From the IMG/VR virus record IMGVR_UViG_3300045125_000071, positions 1-64,000 of that record: DNA of 64,000 bases; one strand, given 5' to 3'. Under the pieces are notes generated by a model. It saw only the letters and a program-made list of their open reading frames with translations, was not told the origin of the DNA and did no database searches. Position numbers and translations under genes: made by a program. This stretch comes from a virus. Every line of letters starts with the position of its first letter. Position 1 is the stretch's first letter. This document shows positions 1 through 11,535 of the stretch, piece after piece.

Positions 1-130
1 AACACTTCGTTCAATTCATAAGAATTTGGTGTTTAGCGTTTTCGCATTTATCGTGAAACGCTTTCGCGTTTTCGTGCGCCCATAAATGGGGCCATCGAAC
101 CCTTACTATTCCATAACTGCCAACACTCAT
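1..130 (-). CDS. start of a tail/structural gene, running off the window edge
   Basis: A minus-strand reading frame begins with ATG at 130 and opens with the residues MSVGSYGIVR. From memory, this resembles the N-terminus of a conserved virion protein of T4-like phages. In the first frame the protein stops after about 40 codons, but another frame continues without a stop for longer, so at least one frameshift is likely. The gene follows the other tail genes on the same strand and leaves the window at base 1. The DNA at 36-100 is richer in G+C than its surroundings, with repeated GCGTTTTCG and a GCCCAT/ATGGGGC hairpin, so a junction or error here is possible. The function is not established. 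Confidence 0.35.
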
Positions 131-172
131 TTATTTTGTTTTTAATTGTTTAACTTATTAATAAATATAATT

Positions 173-1297
173 TTATTGTTTTTTTATTTCAAAATATTCA
201 TTTTGATACACAGATAATTCTCCAATACTTTCAATATCACCCAATCTAAAAATTTTCTCCATGACACTTTGTTTTCCCCGTTGGACAAAAATGTCCGAAT
301 ATATTGTTGGTTCATCAACAAACCCAAGAAAATGCTCATTTCTTGTTATTATTTGATTAAAAACATCCTCTTTGTATATCCAGTTGTTGTACCAGTAATC
401 ATAGTATAACCATCTGAATAATCTTTATAGTATAAACCATTTATTGTATATGCGCTATAGTTACCTACGGAATCTGTGCCAGTTGTTATGCCAGAATAGG
501 TATTTGAACCATATAATTTAAGTGACGATATTTGACTTTTCCCTATTGCTAAATATGTGAAACCATTCAAAGTGTATCCTGTATTATTGGTATAATCTAA
601 ATCATTTAAATAATTTTGTGTTTGACCTGTTAAATTTGAATACGCTGGTATCGTAATCCCAGTAAAAGTTCCCAATTCATTTTCAACTTCCAAATTACCA
701 GGTACTTGTATTTTTTGATAATTTTTCATTAGACCATGGCGATTGTAAGGAAATTGTTATTGTATATCCAGAATTTACTAAGTATGTATGTGAAACACTT
801 GGTAAATTCGTATTTGATTTGCCGCTGTTTACATCAATTTGGGATGTATGTCCATCACCCCAATTTACAGTATATGTTTGTTGAACAATTAACCTTAATT
901 TATCTGGATTTACTGTGTTATAGACAGTAACAGTATTATTAGATTGTTTGTATGTAAAATTTACTATTTGTTCAATTTGCTCGATATTACCGTCAAAACC
1001 AACCATTACACCAAATTCATCTGTATGTGATTCTAAGTACACAGGTATGTTGTAACTGAAATAAGTATCTTCTTTATCTATATTAACCCATTTGGTACCA
1101 TTCCAATTATAGTAACCTTCAGACAATGTTCCACCAGTGTTATAATATACATCATTAATATTTGGACCATAATAGATGCTACCTGACCACGCAAATAATT
1201 GATTATTTGAATCATACCAATTCTGGCTAGTTTCAGATACTAATATTGTTTTTGGTATGTTGTTTATCAGTATTTTATAATCATTTTTATTTAACAT
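173..1297 (-). CDS. PKD-domain virion protein (frameshifted)
   Basis: This is a reconstructed gene of about 375 codons made of ORF 695-1297, ORF 349-729 and a tail reaching the stop at 173. The first break is at a run of A (about 710-720): adding one base turns the end of the first ORF into SNEKLSKKIQVPG, which continues into the second. The second break is near 365. The middle of the first part contains a PKD-like beta-sandwich (YTVNWGDGHTSQ, then SHTY, then GYTITISL at about residues 140-185). PKD folds are common in phage fibre and decoration proteins. It follows other tail genes on the same strand, so a role at the tail tip or as a virion surface protein is inferred. The exact function is unknown. 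Confidence 0.65.
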
Positions 1298-2101
1298 GTT
1301 GCACCTCCTTTCTCATAGAATTTTATAGGATTCTGTCTTGTTCCCGCTCTCACACCTTTTTCACCATCGTATTCGTATATTTTATAAGAATAGTTTGCCA
1401 TGTCAATATCCATTTGATAATAAATGTCATCAGATTCTGAAATTTCTGTAGTTGGGGAAAGACATTTATTAGTAAAATCTAACACATCACCATTTTTAGC
1501 GTTAAAATATTTTGCGGTTACCCAAAAAGTGTTTCCAGTATATAGCGTTTCATCATATGGTGTTGTATCTTGGAACCAATAGATATACATATTTTCTTTA
1601 TTCCTATAATTATTTCCAGTAAAAACTGGTACAAAGACATAATCATTTAAATTATTTTTTGTTGTATAAAACTTTTCTCCTGAGGTAAAAACTAGATTTT
1701 TAGCAAATACTAATTTTCTATTTGCTCTTTCTGGAGATTCGTTATTTGGAGTTTTATAAAATTCTAGTCGAAAAAAACTTTTTGTTGCTTGTGATAATAA
1801 AGATTTATTTTCAGAATTTGATAACTCTGTTGCTTCATAATTTTGAACATATGTGTTATTATTTATAAAGTAAAAATAAAACCATATATCAGTTTGTAAT
1901 AAATTAATATCACTAGTTATACCAGAATATGCTTCATGTATATATCTAACAGTTTCATAATTTTCTGGGTCATTAGTTACGACCTCTAACATATCGTTTT
2001 CATATTCAGAAAAAACTTTCAGACCAACCCAAATTGTTTTGGAATGGTTGTGTGTTAGTAAAAACAATATTATTATTTTCTGTTATTCTTAATGTTTTCA
2101 T
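1291..2101 (-). CDS. virion structural protein, unknown function (frameshifted)
   Basis: ORF 1291-2067 (258 codons) is the body of this gene. Its apparent N-terminus is out of frame. The better start is the ATG at 2101, giving MKTLRITENNNIVF and then QPFQNNLGW, joined to FSEYENDML by an indel in a T run near 2026. The reconstructed protein is about 270 residues, rich in Tyr, Phe and Asn, with no signal peptide or membrane segment and no catalytic motif that I recognise. The stop overlaps the start of the next gene (1297) by a few bases, which suggests translational coupling. Its place between large tail genes and a PKD protein suggests a tail or fibre component; this is inferred from context. 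Confidence 0.6.
1304..1309 (-). promoter_or_regulatory. Shine-Dalgarno-like AGGAGG site
   Basis: The minus strand reads AGGAGG six bases upstream of the ATG at 1297. Most other starts in the window have only A/T-rich leaders, so this near-perfect site is an outlier. It also lies inside the 3' end of the preceding gene (1291-2101), so it could be a coincidence of coding sequence, although its position is ideal for ribosome binding. Confidence 0.45.
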
Positions 2102-2184
2102 ATTAACAATCAATAATTCTTGTTAAGAATTCTTTAAACCATCTGATTTATTTGTGTAATTTTTTTCATTACGTAAATAAAAAT

Positions 2185-3880
2185 TTATACTTTTTCTACA
2201 TAATGTATATCGTTTGCAAATGGAAAATCTGTACCATATCCATCAGTATCTACATATCCATGGTCATATAAATCTCTCCATTTCCATAAACCTTCTTGTT
2301 CGAAATATTTTGTGTTTTCTGGTAAATTCAAAACATCATTTGTTTTTGAACTTTCAATATATGGTGATAATTGTCTAATTTTAATAGAATAATGTGGTTG
2401 ATAATATAAACCATATAAATTTGTCGATGATGCTCCAGAATAATTTGCTGGGTCATCTTGACCATGATAAAATATAGATGTTGGTATTGTTAATTTGTGA
2501 TATGCTTCACTAATAACACGCTCTTTCATTTCAGATGCATTGTATTCAACAAACGCACCAGTTAATATTGTTCCTTTTTCAAGTGTTGTTCCACTTTTAA
2601 ATGAATATGTTGTGGTGTTTTGTGTTTTAGTAAATGTTGAATATGATAACGTATTTTCATTAGATTTTGGTCCATCAAAATGATTATCAATCCAGGTATC
2701 ATGAAAATTAAATTTCCAGCCGACTTTTAATGGATAATCAAAATACCCATTACCATTTTTAAATATAATTGATGATATATATCTCTGTTGGTGTATATCC
2801 TAAATTATTTGTAATTCCAGATAAAATAAAATGGTGTTTTAAAATCATATATTAAACTTTCCATTTTATTTTTTTCAACTAAAACATTATTTTCACCTGA
2901 GTAATTTTCATATAATAATTTTTTTCATCTCTCCATATTGGAGATTCAAATCCCACTTTATCTAATAGATAATCATTTGCATCTGTAATTGTTTTATGTT
3001 TATGTACATAATATTGTGATGTTGTTCCGCTAATATCTCTAACATTTAAACATCTTTTACCAAGATAAACATAATTATCTGTTAGAGTTAAGCCGCTTTT
3101 CATTTGTTTTTTTGAAATTTTTACAACATAGTTTTCTGAATCATATGTGTTATTCCCAATTGAATTAATGTAAAACGTTTTATCTTTTATATCTAATGTA
3201 TTGTTAAATGTTCTTCCGCTAATAACAATATATTCACCAGAATTCATACCATGTTTAACTGGTGATGTTAAAATATAATAATCATCATCAGAAGTTATCC
3301 TAAACGGTATTCCATCTCCAGAATTAAAACTATATACAGTGTTACCAGAATAAGTGTATATTTCATCAAATTTTGTATCACCAAAAAACGTATGATAAAT
3401 AAATGTTCCAGTTCTGATATGGTGCTTGTATATCAGTAATAGTTGTGTGGCCTGTATATTGTGTTGTTAATTGTATATTTTTGACTAAAATTTGAAATTG
3501 AAAATCCGCTTTGTGGTATATTTATTTCTCTTAATATATCATTTCTTAAAAACGCAAATTCATTATATGGTAAATAACCTTCATAATTATTTCCTATTGT
3601 ATCATTTTTAAATACAGATTATTTTTTAAATAAACATAATCAGTATTACCAGGAATAATCATTATCAAAATCATTTTTATTTTACCAAATATTTTATATT
3701 TAATACTTTTATTCTTTTCTTTTTGATATAAATCAGCAACATCTAATACAATATTCCTATCATTTTCTCTAATATTGTTTCATTATTATATAATTCTAAT
3801 AATGTTTTGATTTCTTCTAGGCGCATTAAAATATTTTTTACTTGGTAAAATAATTTTTTGTTTTTCATTAGACACATTTA
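2185..3880 (-). CDS. large tail structural protein, fragmented by frameshifts
   Basis: Several frames here belong to one protein. Legible pieces are ORF 2879-3247 (GMNSGEYIVISG, then GLTLTDNYVYLGKRCLNVRD), a stretch at about 2560-2780 in the minus direction (GYFDYPLKVGWKFNFHDTW), and the C-terminal ORF 2185-2529 (ERVISEAYHKLTIPTSIFYHG), which reads through upstream without a stop. At least four indels interrupt the gene. The start is uncertain; a boundary with the upstream giant gene lies around 3.83-3.95 kb, where a new sequence type begins (RFINVSNEKQKIILPSKKYF). The composition (Asn, Tyr, Thr, Ser) and position in the tail cluster indicate a virion protein. No enzymatic motif was seen. The start coordinate is approximate. 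Confidence 0.45.
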
Positions 3881-6800
3881 TAAAGCGTTTCTTGAGGCCA
3901 AAATATTTTATTAATAAGTCAAAAGCGGTTTTGTTAGGTGTTATACCAATGTAAAATAAAAATGGTGTGGATAACACTTGCTTTGAGCCGCTATAGTTTT
4001 TTTCAGTTTGAAATAGAAACATTTCATATTTGCTCATTAACAAATCCTTGAGATTGTTTAACCCAGGTTTTGTTTACTACAACATATATATCACCAGTTA
4101 TTGGTTTGCTTTCTATAATCAATACCAACATATGTTTTAACATGTAACCACAAATCACCATCAATAAATGACAATGCACCATTTACAGATGTATCAGGTG
4201 ATTGATTACTAATAACTTCATATCTTTCTAAAGTTCCAACTTGATAATTTCCTTCTAAATTGTAAGTTGGGTGTGTTATGGTCATAGGTTTTGGTAAGTA
4301 TTCTTCCTCAGCGTCAGCCATTAAATAATTTGTTGTGGTTGAATTATGTGATGAAACTGAAAATATTCCTTGTAATTTCATAGTCGCAATATTTTGCCTG
4401 TCCCATTTTTGTATGTCAGATAGATTTCCATAATTACCAAAATAGCCTTCATTACCTTTATCCATAAATAAAAGTACTTTTGTGAAAAATCGCCAAGTCT
4501 ATAATTTGAACAACCTCTAATAAAACTGCCATTTCATCAAAATTTAAAATCTATTGGTAATGGACTATATAAATTACTGTTTTTAAAATATGTTGCGTAA
4601 TAAGGGTCATCTATGGGTCCAAAAATCCATTATTAAACATAAAGTAATGCATGGACTCTCTAAATCAAAAGCTTCGATTCAGCTTCACAATTAAATAGAC
4701 ATGAGTTGATAATATGTCGCCATCCAAACCTTGTATGTTTGGTCCATAATCGTCCTGCCACTAAAAAAATCACCAATATCTACTTTACCGTTATATATAA
4801 TCAAGCTTATAATTTAAACGCATATTCAATAATATTGCTCAGGTCTTGATATGATGTCTGAGATATATCTCTGGCTACAGAACAATTTGGGTCTACTGTT
4901 GGGTCTGTACAAATTTCATTAAAGAAAATATCTCCTGTCACCTAAATGCATAAATGTTGTTGGATCTTAATATTTGTCTTTAGATAAACATTATTAATTT
5001 TAAAGAAACTTTGACCAATAAATTACCCCACTTTTGTTTTCATATTTAATATGTGTACTCTATAATAGAAATTTTCATCCAATATGTTAAAAATATAATT
5101 CTCTTATAATTTGAAACCTTGGTTTAAATCATAATTTTGTAAATCATCCCATTTAATTCTTTATCAATTTAAAAAATACAAGACACCATTAAGCCAGGTA
5201 TCACCAAATGAATATTTACGATACACCACAAAAATGATAACATAACTCTTTTTCTTCTATACACACACATTCTTTAATGACGTCCATATTTTTTTACGTG
5301 TATAATTTTTAGTATAATTGTAAAAACACCATCTCTAAATTCAGATAATCCAGATTTTGTTCTCTATCATATGTTGCGTTTGGTATTTTTGTTATATGAT
5401 TTTTTATATGGTAATCATACTATTATTGGCACCAATTAGCATTGTTGAGATTAAAATTTTATTAAATGGTTTCGTTAAAGATTCTTCATAACCTCCAGTA
5501 TATGTAGGTGGGTTTAGCGGGTCTGTTGGGCTTCCGTAATCAGATGTTGTGTTCCCCATAAATATGTTTTTATTATTGACTCATCAAATACTGAATCCAT
5601 ATTTAGAACAACCTTAATTCAATTTCTATTCCATTATTTGACGTTGATGTTGGCGTATCAACTAAAACATGCCTATAAAGTTATGTATAAGTGTTTTCAT
5701 CATCAATAGATTGCAATTACTATAATCAATTCAGTGAGTCTAAACCATTTATCATAAGAAAATTCAATATATTTTCCTGGACTAAACCAGCATCGGTCAT
5801 TTTCAGACGTAATCAACATTAAATTTAATATCGGTATCATTAATGTTAATATCGTTGAAAAAACCAACAAAATTATTAGTAATACTATTCAAATCCGATG
5901 ATGAATATACTTCAAGCATAATATTTTGAAGTGTTATTATCATTTGGTATGTTTACAGAATATGTATGTAAATTATTCAACTCAGAATAAACCATAACTG
6001 GAATATCTTCACATTCTGAGTTATTTGACTTAGAAGATTCATTTGGAAAAAGACATTATTAGAAGTTGTCCCAATATCCGAATCGCTACTAAAATTAGTA
6101 ATACTATTCGAATCTTTAATATATAATAAAACAACATTTTCACTATTAATTGTAAAATTGTCAACTTTTTTAATTTTACTTCAGCAACTCTACAGTATGT
6201 GTTAGTATAATTTATATTTTGTAGCTATAGCATCAACATCTTGGGAACACTCTTCACAATCTGGATAAATTATTAACGGTAATGTTTTTGTAAAATTTGA
6301 TTGTATTTTATATGATGCATCTAATAATTTTTTCAGAAAATCTTTTGAATAATTCTTTTTCCAATAAAAATGTATCGGCAAAAAGTCTATGTAAATCATA
6401 AAGTATTGAGCCAAGAATCTCACCAACTTTTACTGATACTGTTGTGAATATGTATTGAAAAGTGAGTACAATGTTCAGATCAAAATTATTGAAAAAATTT
6501 CTTATATTATTAAAAGCAAAATTTGTTGGAAAGAATTTACTTTTGATGTGCAATCACTTCCTCATCTTTTGGTCTTATTTGTTTTACACCCAAAACGCAT
6601 CTTTGGATTCTCTCCTTAAAAATGAATTTATAGCAATTGCACCAGGTGTAAATGATGGTAATTGAGGTGCCGATTGATAATGTGTTCCTTGAAATGAAGA
6701 AACGGTATAGACTTTTCCATATACGAATTTATAGAAATAGTCTTCTGGTACACCATTATTAAAAGTACCAAGCATTAAATCTTTTTATGGTTTTTAACTG

Positions 6801-8119
6801 CTTGAGAATAATTTGTTGTGTTGAACGTAACAGACGATAGCGGCGGTAAGACATTTATATAATCCTCAAAAACATCTGAGAACTGATATGTTGCAAAGCA
6901 TACCCATACTATACTCATATCTGGTATTCAATCCTGTGACAGTATCTGGATTAAATTCTCTAATATTTGGTACTAGATACTTTGCTGTTGTTTTTTCTAT
7001 CTTCAAAAAGTAAACTAAATCTAAATCTTGCAGTGGTTGTTGTTGGTACTCCTTTAGATGAATCGTTAGTTATTTCTTGCTCCCCAAATTCGTTTGTGTA
7101 AACATAATCCATGTTCATGGGTAATGGTGCCATAGCAACACCATCCTCATCTATAACATCAGTGATGGTTAAATATTCTAATTCAGGGTAAACCGACTTA
7201 CCATCAGAACCTGTTACTTTTTTTCCAGTGTATCTGACACATTCAATGGTTCCTGGTGCAGTTTGTAAATTACATTTATAACCAGACCTTGGCCTAATTC
7301 TACCATTTCTTTTATAGCATCACTGTTATCATCTGTAAAAGATGAAACTAAAATTAATGATACTGGTTCAATTTCAATTCCAACAGTAGTTAAATCAAAA
7401 TCTGTTCTAGTGATACCAATTTCACATAGATTTTGATTACTCCAAAATGGATAAACATCTATTGTTTTGAAATTTACAATTTGTGGTAACCCGTCAATAT
7501 CGCTACTTGGATTTAAAATTATGAAAACCTATCGAAATTTTCTTCATTAATCCCTTTTTATAAAATCATATGGTCGTAATTGAAAACAACCTAGTACGGA
7601 TAAATCAATATCAATATGTATAGTCTGAGAACCAACAGGAACTCCCATATCATAAAATCGCCAGCATCATTTGTTTTTACAGTATAATTGTAATATTTTT
7701 CATATACTTCTAAAACCTCTTCCCTGGTTAAAATATCTTTCTTGGCTTGAGGAATGTTCCAGTTGGTGTGTGGACCACCATGTTGTTTTTCTGATGGTAA
7801 TAAATTATACCGATACCCATTTTCATTTTTATCTGAAATTTGTAGTGTAGGGATATGACGCATTTATTACTGGGTCGTCAGAATCATTGGCATCTTGCTC
7901 TATAAAAATTGAAACTTTGGCATTTGGTATACCAAGACCATTATTTGCGCTTATGCGACCTACAACCACGCCATAATCAGGAACACAATGACGAATAGAT
8001 GTCTTTTTGTGTAAAATTTCAAAGACAAGATTTCTAATAAATCATAGTCTTGTTTAAGTTCTACCAAAATCTTTTGGTCTCTACCAATACTTAGTTGAAA
8101 TTCTATGTTTTTGTATCAT
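3881..8119 (-). CDS. giant tail/baseplate-associated protein with carboxypeptidase-regulatory-like domain (heavily frameshifted)
   Basis: The gene starts at the ATG at 8119 (MIQKHRIST) and shifts frame within about 15 codons. Piecing the frames together gives QLSIGRDQKILVELKQDYD, then DYGVVVGRISANNGLGIPN, then ORF 7591-7863 (NGYRYNLLPSEKQHGG) and GVPVGSQTIHIDIDLSVLGC. The GRISANNGLGIPNAKVSIF and GVPVGSQTIHIDIDL segments resemble a carboxypeptidase-regulatory-like beta-sandwich. Later pieces include ORF 6584-6775 (NNGVPEDYFYKFVYGKVYT), ORFs 6202-6553, ORF 4091-4465 and ORF 3786-4043 (STPFLFYIG, then FDLLIKYFG). About 1,400 codons in total, with ten or more indels. The stretch 4.5-6.2 kb has no ORF above 60 codons but still reads as this kind of protein in changing frames. 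It lies directly downstream of gp6, so a baseplate-periphery role is inferred. Confidence 0.5.
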
Positions 8120-8174
8120 TACTATAATAAATAGAAAAAATGAAATTTTCTTATTATTATAATTAAAAAAGATG

Positions 8175-10008
8175 TTAAAATGAAGTCGTACCTAATGTTT
8201 TAACCCTAATTTTAATATCTTTATTTGGAAATCTTATTTGATAAATTTGATTAGACTTCATATATATTGTCATATCAGATTGTTGAACTTCTTTTGTTAT
8301 GTTATCTTTATATGCTTGGGCAACTTCTGAACTAGAATATTCCCCGCCAATAAGATTAAAAACCCTAACATCAACAACGTTCACAATTCCATTTATATTA
8401 CCAAGAATCCTATATAAATCACCAACAAACAATGGGTCACCCATTTTTCTTCTATTAATTGAAAAATATTCCGTGACATCATCTATAGTTGTTCTCAACA
8501 CTTCTGTTTGGTTTATATTTTTATCGACAACTAAATCTATTTCTAATTTAAAATCTATGACTTCTCCGCTTTCAATATCTAAATAATCATTTAGCATTCT
8601 ATATTGTGACAAATATTTTATTATATTATTTTTTAAAGTATTTGAAACAACATTTGTAAGATTACCTCTCTCATCATAAGATAATATTTTAATTCTAACT
8701 TTATTATCTTCCTCGGTAACATTAACCTTTGCTGGTGCACCAAAAACAGATGGCATATTTTCTATCATTGATTTATAGTCATTTAAGGTAACCGCCCGAT
8801 TTTGTGCTGCAAAATTGTATGCGACCATATTTCTAATTTCTTCTATAGATGGTTGGTCAGCGCCACCTATTGCTGGTGTTACATTTGTAACTCTTAATGA
8901 TTGTTCAACTTGGGTATTAATTGTTGAGTTTGGACCAAGAATAATAAAATCAATATTATCAACACTAGTTATAACATTTACACCCAAATTAGAATCTTGT
9001 CCTCCACCAATTCTATATTTTACAAATAGCGTAGTATTAGATTTTGGTGTCATTCCAAGTGACATATTATTTAGATAACTTGATAACGAAACCTTTAAAT
9101 TATTTGTCATAAAATTGTCCAAATTGTCCATAGGGTCAACAACGCCAGAACCAAAAGTTAATGAGAAAAATCCTTCTGGTGTATATTCCGTTATAAATTT
9201 ATTTGATATTTTCAAATAAACACCAGCAGTATAGTTATCCCTATCTGATACTGATGTTGGGTCTGGAATAAAAACACTATCCTCAACTAAAGATTTAACT
9301 TCATACCATCTATTTGTTACAGATTCAAATTCAGAAGGTAAAGGGTTTGCACCAAAATTTGTGCCTTCTTTATGGATTACTGAGGTAACACCTAATACAT
9401 TTTGTTCAGGTAAAAATAATTTTAAAAATGGTTTTTGGTCTGACTGATTTATAACCCTTCTATAAATTCTTGTTACACCATTTACAACAGCATCTCTTTT
9501 AACAATTGTATATGAAATGAGTCTATTGTTAGCATCAAAATTTGGTATTTTTAATCTGTTTGGTTCTCCTTTACTATTAAAGGGATTTGAAAAATCAATA
9601 TCTTCAATTGTTTCAAATATTTGTCCTCCACCAGATACTTGTGCACCACTTTTTAAAACACCCAAGTATCTTTCATCTTCTTTATCACCCCTGACAGGTA
9701 CGTTAACAGAAAAATCACATAACGCTACTGATGGCCTATTTCCAGGTATCTCTTAATCCATATGTTTTTGCAATATGAAATAAAGATTGGCGTTGTTGTG
9801 CAAAATCTAAAATAGTTTCTTGCCAAACTCTGTCTATATGAAAGTGCATATTATCCGCAACAGCAGCATTCATATCTAATAAAACAGAAAAATAGACGCG
9901 TCATTAGTATTGGTTGCTAAATCTGGATAATATTGTTTTGTTAAATTAACAAGTTCTTCCCTTAACCCAGCGAAATCCCTTGTTGCGTAAGATATCTTTT
10001 TACTCATT
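8175..10008 (-). CDS. gp6: baseplate wedge protein, gp6/Baseplate_J-like (two frameshifts)
   Basis: ORF 8175-9665 (496 codons) is the C-terminal four fifths. The true start is the ATG at 10008: MSKKISYATRDFAGLREELV, then DMNAAVADNMHFHIDRVWQE. The first break, at about 9893, is one missing T in a T run (A-S-I-F then S-V-L-L-D-M). The second is near 9750 (GLRDT, then GNRPSVALCDFSV). The reconstructed length is about 610 residues against 660 for T4 gp6. The central part carries the Baseplate_J signature region (RNMVAYNFAAQNRAVTLNDY). In T4, gp6 dimers form the wedge ring with gp7 and gp53. The start abuts the stop of the gp25 gene upstream, which supports the assignment as a wedge operon. Confidence 0.85.
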
Positions 10009-10461
10009 TTATATGTTTATAATTATGAAATCAGAGGTTGAAAATGCTCCGTTATTGACAGTATAATCTATTTTAACCTTAGCTGTATATGGTTTTGTAG
10101 AGTAATTTGAAACTCTAAATAATCTTTCGTCTTCAAGCTCATTTACACTCATAACGTCGCTTGGGTCATCTTCTGCTGATGTAACAGTTATAGAATTAAT
10201 ATCGAGATTTGGAATGTATTTTTTTACACTTTCTCTAATCTCTTCTTCAATTAATCCCCACGTCACAAAATCATTTTGGTCAAAAATAAATTCATATATT
10301 CTTGTTCCAAAATCTGGTAAATAATAACGAGAACCTCTTCTTGTTAATATCAAATGTATTAAATTAGCCCTAACTTCTCTTTCGGGAATTTCGGTCATAC
10401 TTAAAAAATCACCTTTTTGACTGTCCCTAAAAGGAAAATCTATACCATATTTAACTGCCAT
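10009..10461 (-). CDS. gp25: baseplate wedge protein gp25-like (GPW/gp25 family)
   Basis: An intact 150-codon gene. The N-terminal half matches the GPW_gp25 pattern: an acidic N-terminus, then EVRANLIHLILTRRGSRYY followed by PDFGTRIYEFIFD, with a helix-strand-helix layout. T4 gp25 has 132 residues and forms part of the wedge that contacts the sheath initiator. The extra residues here are a C-terminal beta-rich extension (about residues 100-150). It sits immediately before gp6 with no gap, and after the terminator at 10501-10529, so it begins a new late unit. The start has no Shine-Dalgarno site, only an A/T-rich leader. Confidence 0.92.
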   Translation of the reverse strand: MAVKYGIDFPFRDSQKGDFLSMTEIPEREVRANLIHLILTRRGSRYYLPDFGTRIYEFIFDQNDFVTWGLIEEEIRESVKKYIPNLDINSITVTSAEDDPSDVMSVNELEDERLFRVSNYSTKPYTAKVKIDYTVNNGAFSTSDFIIINI

Positions 10462-10500
10462 ATCAATAAATATAATGATTGATGAAATGTATATAAATAA

Positions 10501-10529
10501 GAAAACCCAGATTATTGGTCTGAGTTTTC
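10501..10529 (-). terminator. rho-independent terminator
   Basis: An inverted repeat, GAAAACCCAG with CTGAGTTTTC (one mismatch), has a 9-base loop. It overlaps the stop codon of the DUF5522 gene and separates that gene from gp25. Tracts of T or A flank both sides, so it could work in either direction, but only minus-strand genes surround it. Confidence 0.6.
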
Positions 10530-10694
10530 TTTTATTTTAGTATTACCCCTTTCTCCCTTTGGTTCATATGGACAATGTCTACATCCGTCTTTCTTTGAAC
10601 CACAACAATATCCTCTTTCGATGTGGTATTTTTCGGTGAATACCACTCTATCACCATCTAAATAATAATGAACTTCTTTTATAAATTCTTTCAT
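10512..10694 (-). CDS. DUF5522-type cysteine-rich small protein
   Basis: A 60-residue protein whose core, VVFTEKYHIERGYCCGSKKD followed by GCRHCPY, matches the DUF5522 pattern (F-T-x-x-Y-H-x-x-R-G-[YF]-C-C-x-n-G-C-R-H-C-P-Y). Cysteines at residues 30, 31, 38 and 41 could bind a metal; this is inferred. The usual spacing between the CC and CxxC pairs is lengthened here by SKKD. Members are small, of unknown function, and in my knowledge mostly from Bacteroidota, which supports the host inference. It lies 11 bases after the epimerase gene on the same strand and is followed by a terminator. A host-derived accessory gene is likely. Confidence 0.8.
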   Translation of the reverse strand: MKEFIKEVHYYLDGDRVVFTEKYHIERGYCCGSKKDGCRHCPYEPKGERGNTKIKENSDQ

Positions 10695-10705
10695 GGTATT
10701 ATTTT

Positions 10706-11535
10706 TTATAAACTAATAATAGATTGAAGATACTTTTTATATTCTCCCAATCCATTTTCTAAATTATATTTTGGTTCCCACCCATCCATCCATAAAATTT
10801 TATTTGAACATGTGTAGAACTGGTATCCAAATGGTATTTTATTTTCTTCATGATATGTAAATGGAATATCCATAATATCCAATATATCTTCGAATGTTCT
10901 TGATTCACCATAACCAACATCATAAAATTTTCCTTTAAGTTTTACATAATTGTCTTCAGCATATAAATTAGCATTTACAACATCTTTAACATATATAAAA
11001 TCTCTTTTAGGTTTTAATGGGAATAATTTACATTCTTCATGTTTTCTATGTTTAATAAACGACTGATATGCGACAGATGACATCCGTCCTTTATGTTCTT
11101 CCCCTGGACCATACACATTAAAATATCTAAGTGCAATACCATTGTTTGATATTACATATTTCTCTGCAACGTATTTGCTCCACCCATAAAGATTAGATGG
11201 ATATTTCCCATTATCACCATAATTCGCTGCCGATGATGAATAAATCATTTTTGTGTTAGTCTTTACACAATAATCAGTTAAAATCTTTGTGAATTCAAAA
11301 TTTAACTTCATCATGTAATTAACATCTGTCTCTAATGTATCAGAACATGCCCCAACATGAAAAATAACTTTTGGGTTGTTCTTTTTAAGAATACCTAAAG
11401 GTTTTCATCCCAATCAGAATCATCAAATATATCTTCGTTTATTTCAATAACAAAATATGAAGACATTCTTCTAATTGTGTTAGCTAAATTTTTTCCTATG
11501 AACCCTTTTGCCCCTGTTACTATAACATTTACCAT
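10706..11535 (-). CDS. NAD-dependent sugar epimerase, HldD-like (one frameshift)
   Basis: A short-chain dehydrogenase-type nucleotide-sugar epimerase. The ATG at 11535 gives MVNVIVTGAKGFIGKNLA, with the Rossmann GxxGFIG motif at the extreme N-terminus. The frame shifts near 11398 and continues as VIFHVGACSDTLETDVNYMM and then ORF 10706-11314. Further motifs are IYSSSAANYG, the catalytic YGWSK (YxxxK), RYFNVYGPGE and KRDFIYVKDVV. The GACSDTxExD and KRDFIYVxDVV segments are those of ADP-glyceromanno-heptose 6-epimerase, which inverts C6 of ADP-heptose for LPS core. About 276 residues against roughly 310 for E. coli HldD. Its start overlaps the stop of the heptose-kinase-like gene by 7 bases, a strong sign of joint function. 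A different nucleotide-sugar substrate cannot be excluded. Confidence 0.8.
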
